Assembly: GCF_006094695.1 (NCBI RefSeq) | Contig: NZ_CP035103.1 | Coordinates: forward strand, 1,116,001-1,180,000 | Length of the DNA stretch: 64,000 bases | Direction: 5' to 3' | Source of the DNA: Kocuria rosea | GTDB taxonomy: Bacteria; Actinomycetota; Actinomycetes; Actinomycetales; Micrococcaceae | In this document: positions 27,778 to 36,925 of the stretch, piece after piece | How the letters are laid out: every line of letters begins with the position of its first letter | Position numbering within the stretch: the stretch's first letter is position 1 | Program-made: the position numbers and the translations under genes | Notes under the pieces: generated by a model | What the model was told of the DNA's origin: nothing | The model's input: only the letters and a program-made list of their open reading frames with translations | Database searches by the model: none

Positions 27778-30255
27778 TCAGGCCGGGATCGCGCCAGCGG
27801 CGCCCGCCAGCAGCGCCCGCACCTCCGCGGCGGACCCGCACGCCAGGGCCCGCCGCGCGAGGTCCTGCGCACCGGCCAGCGTCACGTCCCGCAGGCGCGC
27901 CTTGACGAGGGCCACCCGGGTGGGCACCACGCTGAGCTCCTCGACGCCCAGCCCGGCGAGCACCACCGCCGCGGCCGGGTCACCGGCGAGGTCGCCGCAC
28001 ACCGCGACGTGCGTGCCCTCGGGCACCTCGGCGCACACCCGGGACACCAGGTCGAGCACGGCGGGCTGCCGGGCGTCCGCCAGCGCCGAGACCGCGGTGT
28101 TGCCCCGCTCGGCGGCCATCGTGTACTGCGCGAGGTCGTTGGTGCCGATGCTCACGAAGTCGAGCCCCTGCGCCACGCGGCGGACGGCCAGGGCCGCGGC
28201 CGGGACCTCGATCATGACGCCGACCCTCATGCCCGCCGGGCGGCCGCCGATCGCCGAGGAGGCCTCGTCGAGCCGCTCCAGCGCCCACGCCACCTCCTCG
28301 GCGGTGCTGACCATGGGGAACATGACGTGCACCGGGTGGTCCCGGGCCACCAGACAGATCGCGGTCAGCTGGTCGCGGAGCACCTCCGGTGCCCGCCGCA
28401 TGAGCCGGAGCCCGCGCTCGCCGAGGAACGGGTTCGCCTCGTCGGGCGCCGGCAGGAAGGACAGCGGCTTGTCGCCGCCGACGTCCCAGGTGCGGACGGT
28501 CACCGGCCGCCCGGCGAAAGCCTCGGCGATCCCGGCGAACGCGGCCGCCTGCGCCTCGACCGACGGGACGTCGTCCAGGTGGCCGAACAGGACCTCGGTG
28601 CGCAGCAGCCCGCACCCCTGCGCGCCGAACGCGACGGCCCGGCCGGCGTCGGCGGGCGTCGTGACGTTGGCGAGCACCGGCACCGGGTGGCCGTCCGCCG
28701 TCGCGCCCGGTTCGCGGGCGGTGGCCAGGACGCGCTCGGCCTCGACGGCCCGGGCGGCCGACAGCTCGCGGAGGGAGCGCCGGGTGCTCTCGTCGGGGTC
28801 GACGACGAACCGCCGGGCCCGCGCGTCGAAGCCGACGACGGTGCCGGGTGCCACAGCGGCCGCGGCCGGCCCGGCGTCGTGGTACACCGGGATGCCGCGC
28901 GAGCGGGCGACGAGGACGCCGTGGCCGGTGTCCCCGCCCGCCAGCGTGACCACGCCCGCGACCCGGTGCGGGTCCAGCGTCGCCGCTGTTGCGGCGTCGA
29001 GCTCCCGCACGACGAGGACCGCGGGCGGACCCTCGGCCGGGACGGCGTCCTCGGGCGCGCCGGCTCCGGCCAGTGCGGCGAGCATCCGCTGCCGCACGCT
29101 GCGGACGTCCTCGGCGCGCGCCCGCAGGTAGGGGTCGTCCATCGCCTCGAGCTCTCCGCCCAGCGCGGAGAGCCGGTCCTCCCACGCCGTGGGCGCGGGC
29201 GCGCCGGCGGCGATGCCGGCGGAGACCGCCTCGATCAGGCCGGGGTCGACGAGCAGGGCCTCGTGGGCCTCGAGGACGGCGCCCACCGGGCCGGGGCCCC
29301 CGGTGGCGGAACGGCGCAGTGCGGCCAGCTCGGCGAGTGCGCGGGCGACGGCCGCGTCCGAGCGCCGCTGCTCCTCGGCAGGCCCGCCCGGCCGGTAGCC
29401 GGAGAGGTCGATCGCGCCGCCCCGCACCACCGCCGGGCCGAGGGCGACGTCGCCGCCCGGTCCGGCGGCGGGCGGCACGGGCACGACCGTCGGACCGGCC
29501 GACCCGGGGGCCGCCGGGGGCGCCTGGTCGGAGGGCCGGTCGCCCCAGGAGTCCGCGGCCAGCGCCCGCACCGCCTCGGTCAACGACTCGGCGCCGGGTC
29601 CGGACGCCTCGAAGCGCAGCCGGTCGCCCTGCCGGACGGCGAGCGTCACGAGCCCGGAGAGGCTGCGGGCGTCGACCGGACCGCGGCCCGTGCGCAGGTT
29701 CGTGACCACGGCGGCCGCGTCGGCGGCCCGCACGAGCCCGACCAGCCGGGCGGCCGGGCGCGCGTGCAGGCCGTGCGGGGTGTCCACGGGCAGCTCGGCG
29801 ACGACCTCGGGTGCCGCGGGCGGCGCCGTCGTGCCCGCCGCCGACGGGTCCGCCGCCTCCCCCAGGTGATCCAGCTTGGCGGCCAGTCCGCGGCCGGCCT
29901 CCTCGAGCACCGCGTCCAGCGGCGCGCCGGTCGCGGCCGTCACCACGGCGGCGACCAGCCCCTCGACGAGCGGAGCGGGCGACAGGCGCACCCGCTCGGC
30001 GACGTCGGGCGGCACGAGCTCCCGCGCCATCTCCGCGCTGAGCACGGCGCTGCCGAGGTCGAGGAGCACCAGCACGCCGTCCGGTGAGTCGACGGCGGTG
30101 ATGGCGTCGGCGACCGCGACGGCGTCCGTGCCGAACCCGGCGCCGGCACCCGCCGCCACGGCGATCGGCGGGCGCTCCGCGACCATCTCGCAGGCCAGCT
30201 CGACGGCCGCCTCGGCCAGCGCGCGGCTGTGCGAGACGACGACGATGCCGATCAC
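27778..30255 (-). CDS. dhaM: DhaM fused to HPr and complete enzyme I (PTS phosphoryl donor of dihydroxyacetone kinase)
   Basis: This 825-residue protein carries phosphate from PEP to the DhaK-DhaL kinase. Domains in order: EIIA-Man-like domain (about 1-120) with active His9 in VVVSHS; HPr-like domain (about 153-245) with His164 in GLHARPAARL; enzyme I (about 270-825) with His445 in GGDTGHGVLVARSRGIP, PEP-site motifs SIGTNDLAQYTM and a conserved Cys in VCGDLAGD. E. coli DhaM carries only a truncated enzyme I, so a whole enzyme I suggests this system can phosphorylate itself without a general PTS. The GTG start overlaps the dhaL stop (GTGA, 30252-30255). Linkers between domains are Ala/Pro-rich. 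Confidence 0.92.
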   Translation of the reverse strand: MIGIVVVSHSRALAEAAVELACEMVAERPPIAVAAGAGAGFGTDAVAVADAITAVDSPDGVLVLLDLGSAVLSAEMARELVPPDVAERVRLSPAPLVEGLVAAVVTAATGAPLDAVLEEAGRGLAAKLDHLGEAADPSAAGTTAPPAAPEVVAELPVDTPHGLHARPAARLVGLVRAADAAAVVTNLRTGRGPVDARSLSGLVTLAVRQGDRLRFEASGPGAESLTEAVRALAADSWGDRPSDQAPPAAPGSAGPTVVPVPPAAGPGGDVALGPAVVRGGAIDLSGYRPGGPAEEQRRSDAAVARALAELAALRRSATGGPGPVGAVLEAHEALLVDPGLIEAVSAGIAAGAPAPTAWEDRLSALGGELEAMDDPYLRARAEDVRSVRQRMLAALAGAGAPEDAVPAEGPPAVLVVRELDAATAATLDPHRVAGVVTLAGGDTGHGVLVARSRGIPVYHDAGPAAAAVAPGTVVGFDARARRFVVDPDESTRRSLRELSAARAVEAERVLATAREPGATADGHPVPVLANVTTPADAGRAVAFGAQGCGLLRTEVLFGHLDDVPSVEAQAAAFAGIAEAFAGRPVTVRTWDVGGDKPLSFLPAPDEANPFLGERGLRLMRRAPEVLRDQLTAICLVARDHPVHVMFPMVSTAEEVAWALERLDEASSAIGGRPAGMRVGVMIEVPAAALAVRRVAQGLDFVSIGTNDLAQYTMAAERGNTAVSALADARQPAVLDLVSRVCAEVPEGTHVAVCGDLAGDPAAAVVLAGLGVEELSVVPTRVALVKARLRDVTLAGAQDLARRALACGSAAEVRALLAGAAGAIPA

Positions 30256-30884
30256 GGCAGGCTGTCGGCGGCGGACCGCAGCAGCAGCGCCGTGCTGGTG
30301 GCGCCCGGGTCCTGGTGCCCGGCGCTGCGCTGGCCCAGGTAGCTGGCCCGGCCCTTGCGGGCCACGAGCGGGATCGTCGCGGCGCAGCCCGCCTCGGCCG
30401 CGTCGGCCGAGGCGGACAGCGCGTCGGCGGTGCCGGCGCCCCCGGCCACCGCCGCGTCGTACGCGTCGATCGCCGGGACCAGGGCGTCCACCATCGTCTT
30501 GTCGCCCTGCTGGGCCTTGCCCCGGGCGACCACGCCCTCCAGCCCGGCCCGCAGCGCCCCGCCCAGCGCGGCGGCGTCGACGGCCTGCCCATCGGCCAGC
30601 CCGCCGCCGACCCGCAGGAAGAACGTGCCGTACAGCGGGCCGCTGGCCCCGCCGACGGTGCTGACCAGGGTCATGCCGGCCTTCTTCAGCATCGCGCCGG
30701 CGTCCCCGGCACCGCCCGCGTCCAGCGCGCCGACGACCGCCCGCATGCCACGGTCCATGTTGCTCCCGTGGTCGGCGTCGCCGATGGCGGAGTCGAGCTC
30801 CGTGAGCTCGGCGGCGTGGTCGTGGACGACCTCCGCGAACCTCCGCAGCCAGCGGTCGAGACCCTCGGCGGTGACCTCCGGCAT
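30252..30884 (-). CDS. dhaL: dihydroxyacetone kinase subunit DhaL
   Basis: DhaL is the ADP-binding subunit that receives phosphate from DhaM and passes it to dihydroxyacetone held by DhaK. The metal/ADP-binding motif IGDADHGSNMDRG and the later GASGPLYGTFF and GDKTMVDAL segments are typical. It has 210 residues. ATG 30884 overlaps the dhaK stop by one base (TGATG), so the two are coupled. The end overlaps dhaM. The close spacing of all three genes shows one operon in the order dhaK-dhaL-dhaM. Confidence 0.93.
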   Translation of the reverse strand: MPEVTAEGLDRWLRRFAEVVHDHAAELTELDSAIGDADHGSNMDRGMRAVVGALDAGGAGDAGAMLKKAGMTLVSTVGGASGPLYGTFFLRVGGGLADGQAVDAAALGGALRAGLEGVVARGKAQQGDKTMVDALVPAIDAYDAAVAGGAGTADALSASADAAEAGCAATIPLVARKGRASYLGQRSAGHQDPGATSTALLLRSAADSLP

Positions 30885-31894
30885 CACGTGCCCCAGCGCA
30901 GGCCGGGGGTGTTGACCGGCGCGTCCCACAGGCGGACGACCTCGTCGTCCGCGCGCAGCAGGGTCACGGAGCAGCCGGCCATGTCCAGCGAGGTGATGTA
31001 GTTGCCGACCAAGCTGCGGGCGACCGGGATGCCGGCCTTCTGCAGCAGCTGCTGCACCTCGGAGTACATGATGTACAGCTCGATCAGCGGCGTGCCGCCC
31101 ATGCCGTTGAGGAACGCGATCACCGGGGCGCCGTCGGCCGCGGGCAGGTCGGCCAGGACCGGCTCGACGAGCATGGCCGCGATCTCCCGCGCGGGAGCGA
31201 TCGGCCGCCGTTCGCGTCCGGGCTCGCCGTGGATGCCGATGCCGACCTCGATCTCGTTCTCGCCGAGCTCGAACGTCGGCCTGCCCGCGGCCGGGACCGT
31301 GCACGAGGTGAGCGCCATGCCCATGCTGCGCCCCTGCTCGTCGACCCGCCGCGCGATGTCGGCGACCTCGGCGAGCGGACGGCCCTCCTCGGCGGCCGCA
31401 CCGGCGATCTTCTCCAGCAGCACGGTGACCCCCACGCCGCGACGTCCGGCGGTGTACAGGCTGTCCTGCACGGCGACGTCGTCGTCGGTGACGACCGAGA
31501 CCACCTCGACACCGTTCTCGGCGGCGAGCTCGGCGGCCATCTCGAAGTTCATGACGTCGCCGGTGTAGTTCTTCACGATGTGCAGGACGCCGGCGCCGCC
31601 GTCGACGCCGAGGGTCGCGGCGAGCATCTGGTCCGGCACCGGGGAGGTGAACACCTCGCCGGCGCAGGCCGCGTCCAGCATCCCCGGGCCCACGAACCCG
31701 CCGTGCATCGGCTCGTGTCCGGAGCCGCCGCCGGACACCAGGCCCACCTTGCCGCGCCGGGGCGCGTCGGCGCGGAAGACGACGCGGTTGGAGTGGTCGA
31801 CGCGCAGGCGGTCCCCGTGCGCCGCCTGCATGCCGAGCAGGGCCTCCCGGACGACGTCGGCCGGGTCGTTGATGAGCTTCTTCATGTGCCCCAT
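30884..31894 (-). CDS. dhaK: dihydroxyacetone kinase subunit DhaK
   Basis: DhaK binds dihydroxyacetone covalently through a histidine. Features are [17 protein letters not shown] (substrate pocket), [14 protein letters not shown], and GIGIHGEPG with the hemiaminal-forming histidine. It has 336 residues. ATG 31894 is preceded by GGAG at a suitable distance; an internal ATG at 31885 is possible. This is the first gene of the dha operon. No Dha regulator or glycerol dehydrogenase gene is adjacent, so the source of dihydroxyacetone is not shown. The operon interrupts an otherwise menaquinone-rich neighbourhood. Confidence 0.93.
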   Translation of the reverse strand: MGHMKKLINDPADVVREALLGMQAAHGDRLRVDHSNRVVFRADAPRRGKVGLVSGGGSGHEPMHGGFVGPGMLDAACAGEVFTSPVPDQMLAATLGVDGGAGVLHIVKNYTGDVMNFEMAAELAAENGVEVVSVVTDDDVAVQDSLYTAGRRGVGVTVLLEKIAGAAAEEGRPLAEVADIARRVDEQGRSMGMALTSCTVPAAGRPTFELGENEIEVGIGIHGEPGRERRPIAPAREIAAMLVEPVLADLPAADGAPVIAFLNGMGGTPLIELYIMYSEVQQLLQKAGIPVARSLVGNYITSLDMAGCSVTLLRADDEVVRLWDAPVNTPGLRWGT

Positions 31895-31921
31895 CCGACC
31901 ACTCCGCCGGTGGTCGTGACA

Positions 31922-31939
31922 ACAGTTCCGGACGACTGT
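31922..31939. promoter_or_regulatory. inverted repeat upstream of dhaK, possible operator
   Basis: ACAGT-N8-ACTGT, with TCCGGA inside the spacer, lies 28 bases before the dhaK start in the region between divergent dhaK and the alpha/beta hydrolase gene. The position and symmetry suggest a regulator site. The regulator is unknown. Confidence 0.35.
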
Positions 31940-31995
31940 GGGGCATTGAGTCCTCGGCGCGCGACGAGAGCGCCGTCCCCCGGCGGCCGAGACCC

Positions 31996-32001
31996 TAAGC
32001 T
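31996..32001 (+). promoter_or_regulatory. leaderless -10 element of the alpha/beta hydrolase gene
   Basis: TAAGCT is followed by 6 bases (CGGAGG) and ATG 32008. The GGAGG abuts the ATG directly, too close to act as a normal ribosome binding site. Confidence 0.5.
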
Positions 32002-32007
32002 CGGAGG

Positions 32008-32817
32008 ATGGCTGAGATCCGGACGAGCACCCTGCACACCACAGCTGTCGGGGACGACGGCGACCGCGTCGTCTTCCTGCACGGTCTGTTCGGCCGGGGC
32101 AAGAACTTCACCCGGATCGCCAAGGACCTCCAGCCGGACTTCCGGAGCCTGCTCGTGGACCTGCCCAACCACGGCGGGTCCGCGTGGACGGACCGGGTGG
32201 ACTACGAGCAGATGGCGGACTCCGTGGCCGAGACCCTGCGCGACGACTTCGCCGCGGCGGGGCCGGTCGCCGTCGTCGGGCACTCCCTCGGCGGCAAGGT
32301 GGCGATGGTGCTGGCGCTGCGGCACCCGGAGCTCGTCTCCCGGCTCGTCGTGGTGGACATCGCCCCCGCCCGGGCCGGGGGCGGCGAGGGCGAGTTCGCC
32401 CACCTGCTGGACAGCCTCGCGGCCGTGGACCTCACGGCCGTGGAGCGCCGCTCGGACGCGGACGAGGCCCTCCGGGGGCCCATCCCGTGGGACACCACCC
32501 GGAGCTTCCTGCTGCAGAACCTGCGCAGGGGCCCGGAGGGCCTCTCCTGGGAGCCGAACCTCGAGCTGCTGCGGTCGAGCCTGGACACCATCGGCGGCTT
32601 CCCGGACACCGGGGACGCCGTGTACGAGGGGCCGGTGCTCTGGGTCGCCGGCGGGCGCTCGGACTACGTCCGCGACGAGCACGCGCCGGTCATGCGCCGG
32701 CTGTTCCCCCGGGCGCACCGGGTGACGATCCGCGAGGCCGGCCACTGGGTCCACTCGCAGGAGCCGGAGAAGTTCGCCGCGGTGCTGCGCGGGTTCCTGG
32801 CCCGCACCGGGCCCTGA
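32008..32817 (+). CDS. alpha/beta hydrolase, possible MenH or YbfF-type esterase
   Basis: The 269-residue alpha/beta hydrolase has the oxyanion motif [13 protein letters not shown], the nucleophile elbow [17 protein letters not shown], and the terminal histidine in [11 protein letters not shown]. It resembles YbfF-type esterases, and MenH (SHCHC synthase) belongs to the same fold. Since menF, D, C, E, B, A and G are all nearby but no other menH is seen, it could supply that step; this is an inference from context. In M. tuberculosis a hydrolase gene (Rv0554) lies between menC and menD. Substrate assignment would need biochemical data. Confidence 0.8.
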   Translation: MAEIRTSTLHTTAVGDDGDRVVFLHGLFGRGKNFTRIAKDLQPDFRSLLVDLPNHGGSAWTDRVDYEQMADSVAETLRDDFAAAGPVAVVGHSLGGKVAMVLALRHPELVSRLVVVDIAPARAGGGEGEFAHLLDSLAAVDLTAVERRSDADEALRGPIPWDTTRSFLLQNLRRGPEGLSWEPNLELLRSSLDTIGGFPDTGDAVYEGPVLWVAGGRSDYVRDEHAPVMRRLFPRAHRVTIREAGHWVHSQEPEKFAAVLRGFLARTGP

Positions 32818-32920
32818 CCGCCCTCCCCGCCCGGGGCGCGGCCGCCCCGGACGGTGCGCGCCGGGTGCGGCGGCCGCCGTCCGCCGCGGCCGGCCCCCGC
32901 GGCGGTGGGAGACTGGGACG

Positions 32921-35497
32921 ATGAGCCCCGTCCCCTTCGACCTCGCCCGGATCGGCGCCGGCCTGCCGGTCGCCGGGGTGCTCGGCGAGCTCCGCGCGGC
33001 CCTCGCCGGCGGCGTCGCCGTGGTGCAGGCCCCGCCCGGCACCGGCAAGACCACCCTGGTGCCCCCGCTGGTCGCCGACCTGCTGCACGAGCGCGCCACG
33101 GGTCCCGGGCCCGGCCGGGTGGTCGTCACCCAGCCCCGCCGGGTCGCCGCCCGCGCGGCGGCCCGGCGCCTGGCGCACCTGACCGGGACCCGGGTGGGCG
33201 AGCTCGTGGGCCACACGGTGCGCGGCGACCGGCGCACCGGGGCCGGCACCCTCGTCGAGTTCGTCACGCCCGGCGTGCTCCTGCGCCGGCTGCTGCAGGA
33301 CCCCGGGCTGCCCGGGGTGGGCGCCGTGGTCCTCGACGAGGTCCACGAGCGCGGTCTCGAGTCCGACCTGCTCGTCGGCATGCTGGCCGAGGTCCGGCAG
33401 CTGCGCGAGGACCTGGTGCTCGTCGCGATGTCCGCGACCCTCGACGCCCCGCGCTTCGCCGGGCTGCTGGGCGAGGGCGCCCCGGCCCCCGTGGTCGACT
33501 GCCCGGCCGCCCTCCACCCGCTCACGGTCCGTTGGGCCCCGGCCCCCGGGCGGCGCACCGACGAGCGCGGGGTCACCCGCCCGTTCCTCGACCACGTCGC
33601 CCGGACCGCGGCCGACGCCCACGCGCGGGCCCTGGCCCGGGACGGCGCCACGGACGCGCTCGTGTTCGTCCCCGGGGCGTGGGAGGTCGACCAGGTCGCC
33701 CGGCGGCTGCGGGAGACCTGCCGCGGGACCGAGGTGCTCGAGCTGCACGGCCGGGTCGGGGCCGCCGAGCAGGACCGGGCGACCTCGGGACGCCGGCCCG
33801 GGGACCCGCCCCGCGTGGTCGTCTCCACGTCCCTGGCCGAGTCCTCCCTGACGGTGCCGGGCGTGCGCCTCGTGGTCGACTCCGGGCTCTCCCGCGAGCC
33901 CCGGCGGGACGCCGGCCGCGGCATGACGGGCCTGGTCACGGTGGCGGCCTCCCGGGCCTCGGCCGAGCAGCGGGCGGGCCGTGCCGCCCGGCTCGGGCCC
34001 GGGGAGGTCGTGCGCTGCTACGACGAGCGGACCTGGGCCGCGATGCCCCGCCACCTCACCCCCGAGCTCGCGGCCGCCGACCTCACGGGCGCCGCGCTGC
34101 TGCTCGCCTGCTGGGGCGCCCCCGGCGGACGGGGCCTGCCCCTGCCGGACCCCCTGCCCGCGCCGGCCCTGGCCGACGCCGTCACCGTGCTGCACGGGCT
34201 CGGCGCGCTCGACGAGGACGGCCGGGCCACCGCCACCGGTCGGCTGCTCGCGGCGGTGCCCGTGGACCCGCGCCTGGCCCGCGGCCTGCTGGACGGCGCC
34301 CGCGCGGTGGGCGCCCGGCCGGCGGCCGAGGTCGTCGCGATGGTCTCGGACGACCACCGTCCGCCCGGCGGGGACCTGACCCGCCTGCTCGCCGAGCTGC
34401 GCGCCGGGCGGGCCCCGGAGGCCCGCCGCTGGGCCGACGAGGCCCGCCGGCTGGAGCGGATCGCCACGGACCCCGCGTTCTCCGCAGCGCCCGCGCCGCG
34501 GGCGGCCGGGGACGTCCCGGCCGATTCCGTGACCGGTGCCGTCGTGGCGCTGGCCCTGCCGGAGCGGGTCGCCCGGAAGGTGGGGGAGACCTACCTGCTC
34601 GCCTCCGGGACCCGTGCGGGACTGGCCCCGGGGAGCGGCCTGGCGGGCCACGAGTGGCTCGCCGTCGCGGACGTCACCCGGGCGTCCGGCCAGGCCGCCG
34701 CCGGGACCGGGGCGGTCGTGCGCGCCGCGGCGGCGCTCGACCGGCCCCTCGCCGAGCGCTGCGCCGAGCACTTGCTCACCGACGAGGTCCGCACCCGCTT
34801 CGAGGACGGGCGGGCGAGCGCCCGCCGGGTCCGGGCCCTCGGGGCGATCGAGCTGTCCTCGACCCCGGTGCGGCCCACCCCGGCGGCGGCCCGCGAGGCG
34901 GTGCGCGCCGCCCTGGCCGAGCAGGGCCTCGGCCTGCTCGGCTGGTCGGACGGCGCCGACCGGCTGAGGCGCCGGCTCGCGCTGCTCCACCACCGGCTCG
35001 GGGACCCGTGGCCCGACGTGTCCGACGCCGCCCTGCTCGACCGGCTCGACGAGTGGCTCGCCCCCGAGCTCGACGCCCTCGCCGCCGGCCGCCGGGTCGA
35101 CCTCGCCGCGCCCCTGCGGCGGCTGCTCCCGTGGCCGGAGGCCGCCCGCCTCGACGAGCTCGCGCCCGAGCGGCTGACCGTGGCCAGCGGCTCCCGGGCC
35201 CGGATCGACTACCCGGCCGCCGACGACCCCGCCGGCCGGCCCGTGGTCAGCGTCAAGCTCCAGGAGTGCTTCGGGTGGGCGGCGTCCCCGGCCGTGGCCG
35301 GCGGCCGGGTCCCGGTCCTCTTCCACCTGCTCTCCCCGGCGGGGCGGCCGCTGGCCGTGACCGACGACCTCGCCTCCTTCTGGTCCGGCCCCTACGCCCA
35401 GGTGCGCGCCGAGATGCGCGGCCGCTACCCCCGGCACCCCTGGCCCGAGGACCCCTGGACCGCGCCCGCGACCGCCCGCACCGCGCGCCGCTCCTGA
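32921..35497 (+). CDS. hrpB: ATP-dependent helicase HrpB (DEAH/DExH family)
   Basis: This 858-residue superfamily 2 helicase has Walker A APPGTGKTT at residues 37-45, TQPRRVAARAAA (Ia), VLDEVHERG (motif II, DEVH), MSATLDAPRF (III), VSTSLAESSLTV (V) and QRAGRAARLGPG (VI). The C-terminal HA2 and HrpB-specific domain ends with YPRHPWPEDPW, a signature of HrpB. The physiological role of HrpB is poorly known. ATG 32921 is preceded by GAGACT and 6 bases, a near match to the leaderless promoter pattern. It shares no obvious operon. Confidence 0.93.
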   Translation: MSPVPFDLARIGAGLPVAGVLGELRAALAGGVAVVQAPPGTGKTTLVPPLVADLLHERATGPGPGRVVVTQPRRVAARAAARRLAHLTGTRVGELVGHTVRGDRRTGAGTLVEFVTPGVLLRRLLQDPGLPGVGAVVLDEVHERGLESDLLVGMLAEVRQLREDLVLVAMSATLDAPRFAGLLGEGAPAPVVDCPAALHPLTVRWAPAPGRRTDERGVTRPFLDHVARTAADAHARALARDGATDALVFVPGAWEVDQVARRLRETCRGTEVLELHGRVGAAEQDRATSGRRPGDPPRVVVSTSLAESSLTVPGVRLVVDSGLSREPRRDAGRGMTGLVTVAASRASAEQRAGRAARLGPGEVVRCYDERTWAAMPRHLTPELAAADLTGAALLLACWGAPGGRGLPLPDPLPAPALADAVTVLHGLGALDEDGRATATGRLLAAVPVDPRLARGLLDGARAVGARPAAEVVAMVSDDHRPPGGDLTRLLAELRAGRAPEARRWADEARRLERIATDPAFSAAPAPRAAGDVPADSVTGAVVALALPERVARKVGETYLLASGTRAGLAPGSGLAGHEWLAVADVTRASGQAAAGTGAVVRAAAALDRPLAERCAEHLLTDEVRTRFEDGRASARRVRALGAIELSSTPVRPTPAAAREAVRAALAEQGLGLLGWSDGADRLRRRLALLHHRLGDPWPDVSDAALLDRLDEWLAPELDALAAGRRVDLAAPLRRLLPWPEAARLDELAPERLTVASGSRARIDYPAADDPAGRPVVSVKLQECFGWAASPAVAGGRVPVLFHLLSPAGRPLAVTDDLASFWSGPYAQVRAEMRGRYPRHPWPEDPWTAPATARTARRS

Positions 35498-35536
35498 GCC
35501 CGGACCCGTGCCCGGGCACGGCGGGTGGCGTCCCGG

Positions 35537-35552
35537 TGTGATCTGGGTTACG
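35537..35552. promoter_or_regulatory. CRP/GlxR-like site upstream of the CitE-like gene
   Basis: TGTGATCTGGGTTACG resembles the CRP/GlxR consensus TGTGA-N6-TCACA, with a good left half and a partial right half. It lies 235 bases before the gene start. It overlaps TACGGT (35549-35554), a possible -10 element. The remainder of the 289-base gap shows no gene that I can support. Confidence 0.3.
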
Positions 35553-35786
35553 GTGGAGTCACCGCACCTGCCGAGCGCGTTGATCCAGCGCGCACGGACC
35601 GGCTCGCCCACCTCGCGATCCCCGGTCCGGGGCACGCACCGGCCGGACCCCCGCGACGCGATCGTTCCCGCGGGCCCGGCACCGGTCACGGTTCCGCCGG
35701 GCAGCACCTGCCCTCCCAGCACGGGTGCCCCGGCACATCTGTCACACCGCAGCTCGCTGCACCTCACGGAGAACGGGTACGCCCTC

Positions 35787-36749
35787 ATGACTGCCACCTC
35801 GATCGAGACCACGCCGACGACCCCGACCACCTCGTCCCTGCCGCTGGTTCCCCAGGTCGCCGCTCCCGCGGTCGGCCCGGAGCTCGCCCGCTCCTGGCTG
35901 CTCGTCAACGGTGCCCAGGCCGAGCGGTTCGCGGCGGCCCGGGCGAGCGCGGCCGACGTCGTCGTCCTGGACATCGAGGACTCCGTGGCGCCCAAGGACA
36001 AGGAGCGCGCCCGCCGCAACGTCATCAGCTGGCTGGACGCCCGGGACGAGCACGGCGAGCAGCACCACGCGTGGGTGCGGGTCAACGGCTTCGGCACCCA
36101 GTGGTGGGAGGAGGACCTCCGGGCCCTTGCCGGCGTCCGCGGCCTGGACGGCGTCATGCTGGCCATGGTCGAGTCCCCGGAGCACGTCACCCGCACCGCG
36201 GAGCTGCTCAAGGACACGCGGATCGTGGCGCTCGTCGAGACGGCCCGCGGCGTGCAGCACCTGCAGGCCATCGCCGGTGCCCGCTCCACGTACCGCCTCG
36301 GCTTCGGCCTGGGCGACTTCCGGCGCGACACGGGCTTCGGGGAGAACCCCATGACGCTGGCCTACACGCGCTCGCAGTTCACGATCGCCTCCCGGGCGGC
36401 CAACCTGCCCGGCCCCATCGACGGGCCCGCCGTCGGCGCGCTCGGGCCGAAGCTGGCCGAGGCCACGTCCGTGACCCTGGAGTTCGGCATGACGGGCAAG
36501 CTGTGCCTGATGCCGGAGCAGACCGCCACGGTCAACGAGGGCCTGAGCCCGTCCCTGTCCGAGCTGTCCTGGGCCACCGAGTTCCTCCAGGAGTTCGACG
36601 CCGACGGCGGGGAGATCCGCAACGGCTCCGACCTGCCGCGCCTCGCCCGCGCCAAGAAGATCCTGGGCCTGGCCGGCGCCTTCGGCCTGAGCATCCCCGA
36701 GGGCTACGACGTCCACTTCGAGGCGCCGACCGACACGTACCACTGCTGA
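35787..36749 (+). CDS. HpcH/HpaI aldolase / citrate lyase beta-like (CoA ester lyase) protein
   Basis: This 320-residue TIM-barrel lyase is of the CitE/malyl-CoA lyase family. It shows SWLLVNGAQAERF, VVLDIEDSVAPKDKERAR (with acidic metal ligands), WVRVNGF, VALVETARGV with the catalytic Glu, and FGLGDFRRDTGF. The family cleaves or forms C-C bonds in short CoA thioesters such as malyl-, citramalyl- or citryl-CoA; the substrate is not evident. No citrate lyase alpha/gamma genes are nearby. ATG 35787 follows CACGGAG, and the frame is open upstream to 35508 but non-conserved. A hairpin terminator follows. Confidence 0.85.
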   Translation: MTATSIETTPTTPTTSSLPLVPQVAAPAVGPELARSWLLVNGAQAERFAAARASAADVVVLDIEDSVAPKDKERARRNVISWLDARDEHGEQHHAWVRVNGFGTQWWEEDLRALAGVRGLDGVMLAMVESPEHVTRTAELLKDTRIVALVETARGVQHLQAIAGARSTYRLGFGLGDFRRDTGFGENPMTLAYTRSQFTIASRAANLPGPIDGPAVGALGPKLAEATSVTLEFGMTGKLCLMPEQTATVNEGLSPSLSELSWATEFLQEFDADGGEIRNGSDLPRLARAKKILGLAGAFGLSIPEGYDVHFEAPTDTYHC

Positions 36750-36821
36750 TCCGGTGGTGAGGGGCCGGCACCCGGCCCCGCCCCCGCGCGGGAGCGCACC
36801 CCCTCCCCGCGCGTCCGACGG

Positions 36822-36857
36822 ACCGGTGGGTGCCGTGCAGACACGGCGCCCACCGGT
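36822..36857. terminator. hairpin terminator after the CitE-like gene
   Basis: A 16-base stem (one G-U pair) with a CAGA loop is followed by TCTTCC, the nearest thing to a T-run at any terminator here. A smaller 8-bp hairpin lies just upstream at 36761-36779. Confidence 0.65.
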
Positions 36858-36912
36858 TCTTCCGTGTCCGGATCCCTCCGCCCCGGCCTGTCCCGTCCGG
36901 GGCGGGACGGAC

Positions 36913-36918
36913 TAGATT
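36913..36918 (+). promoter_or_regulatory. leaderless -10 element of the penicillin-binding protein gene
   Basis: TAGATT is followed by 7 bases and GTG 36926; no ribosome binding site is seen. Confidence 0.58.
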
Positions 36919-36925
36919 CGACACC

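Noticed and set aside
27778..31894. dha operon as a recent horizontal transfer
   Set aside because: It interrupts the menaquinone neighbourhood, but base use looks like its neighbours by eye and there are no flanking repeats, integrase or tRNA. Codon-usage computation would be needed.
35508..35786. In-frame extension of the CitE-like gene to 35508
   Set aside because: The frame is open but the 93 extra residues show no conservation and there is no suitable start signal; ATG 35787 has a ribosome binding site.
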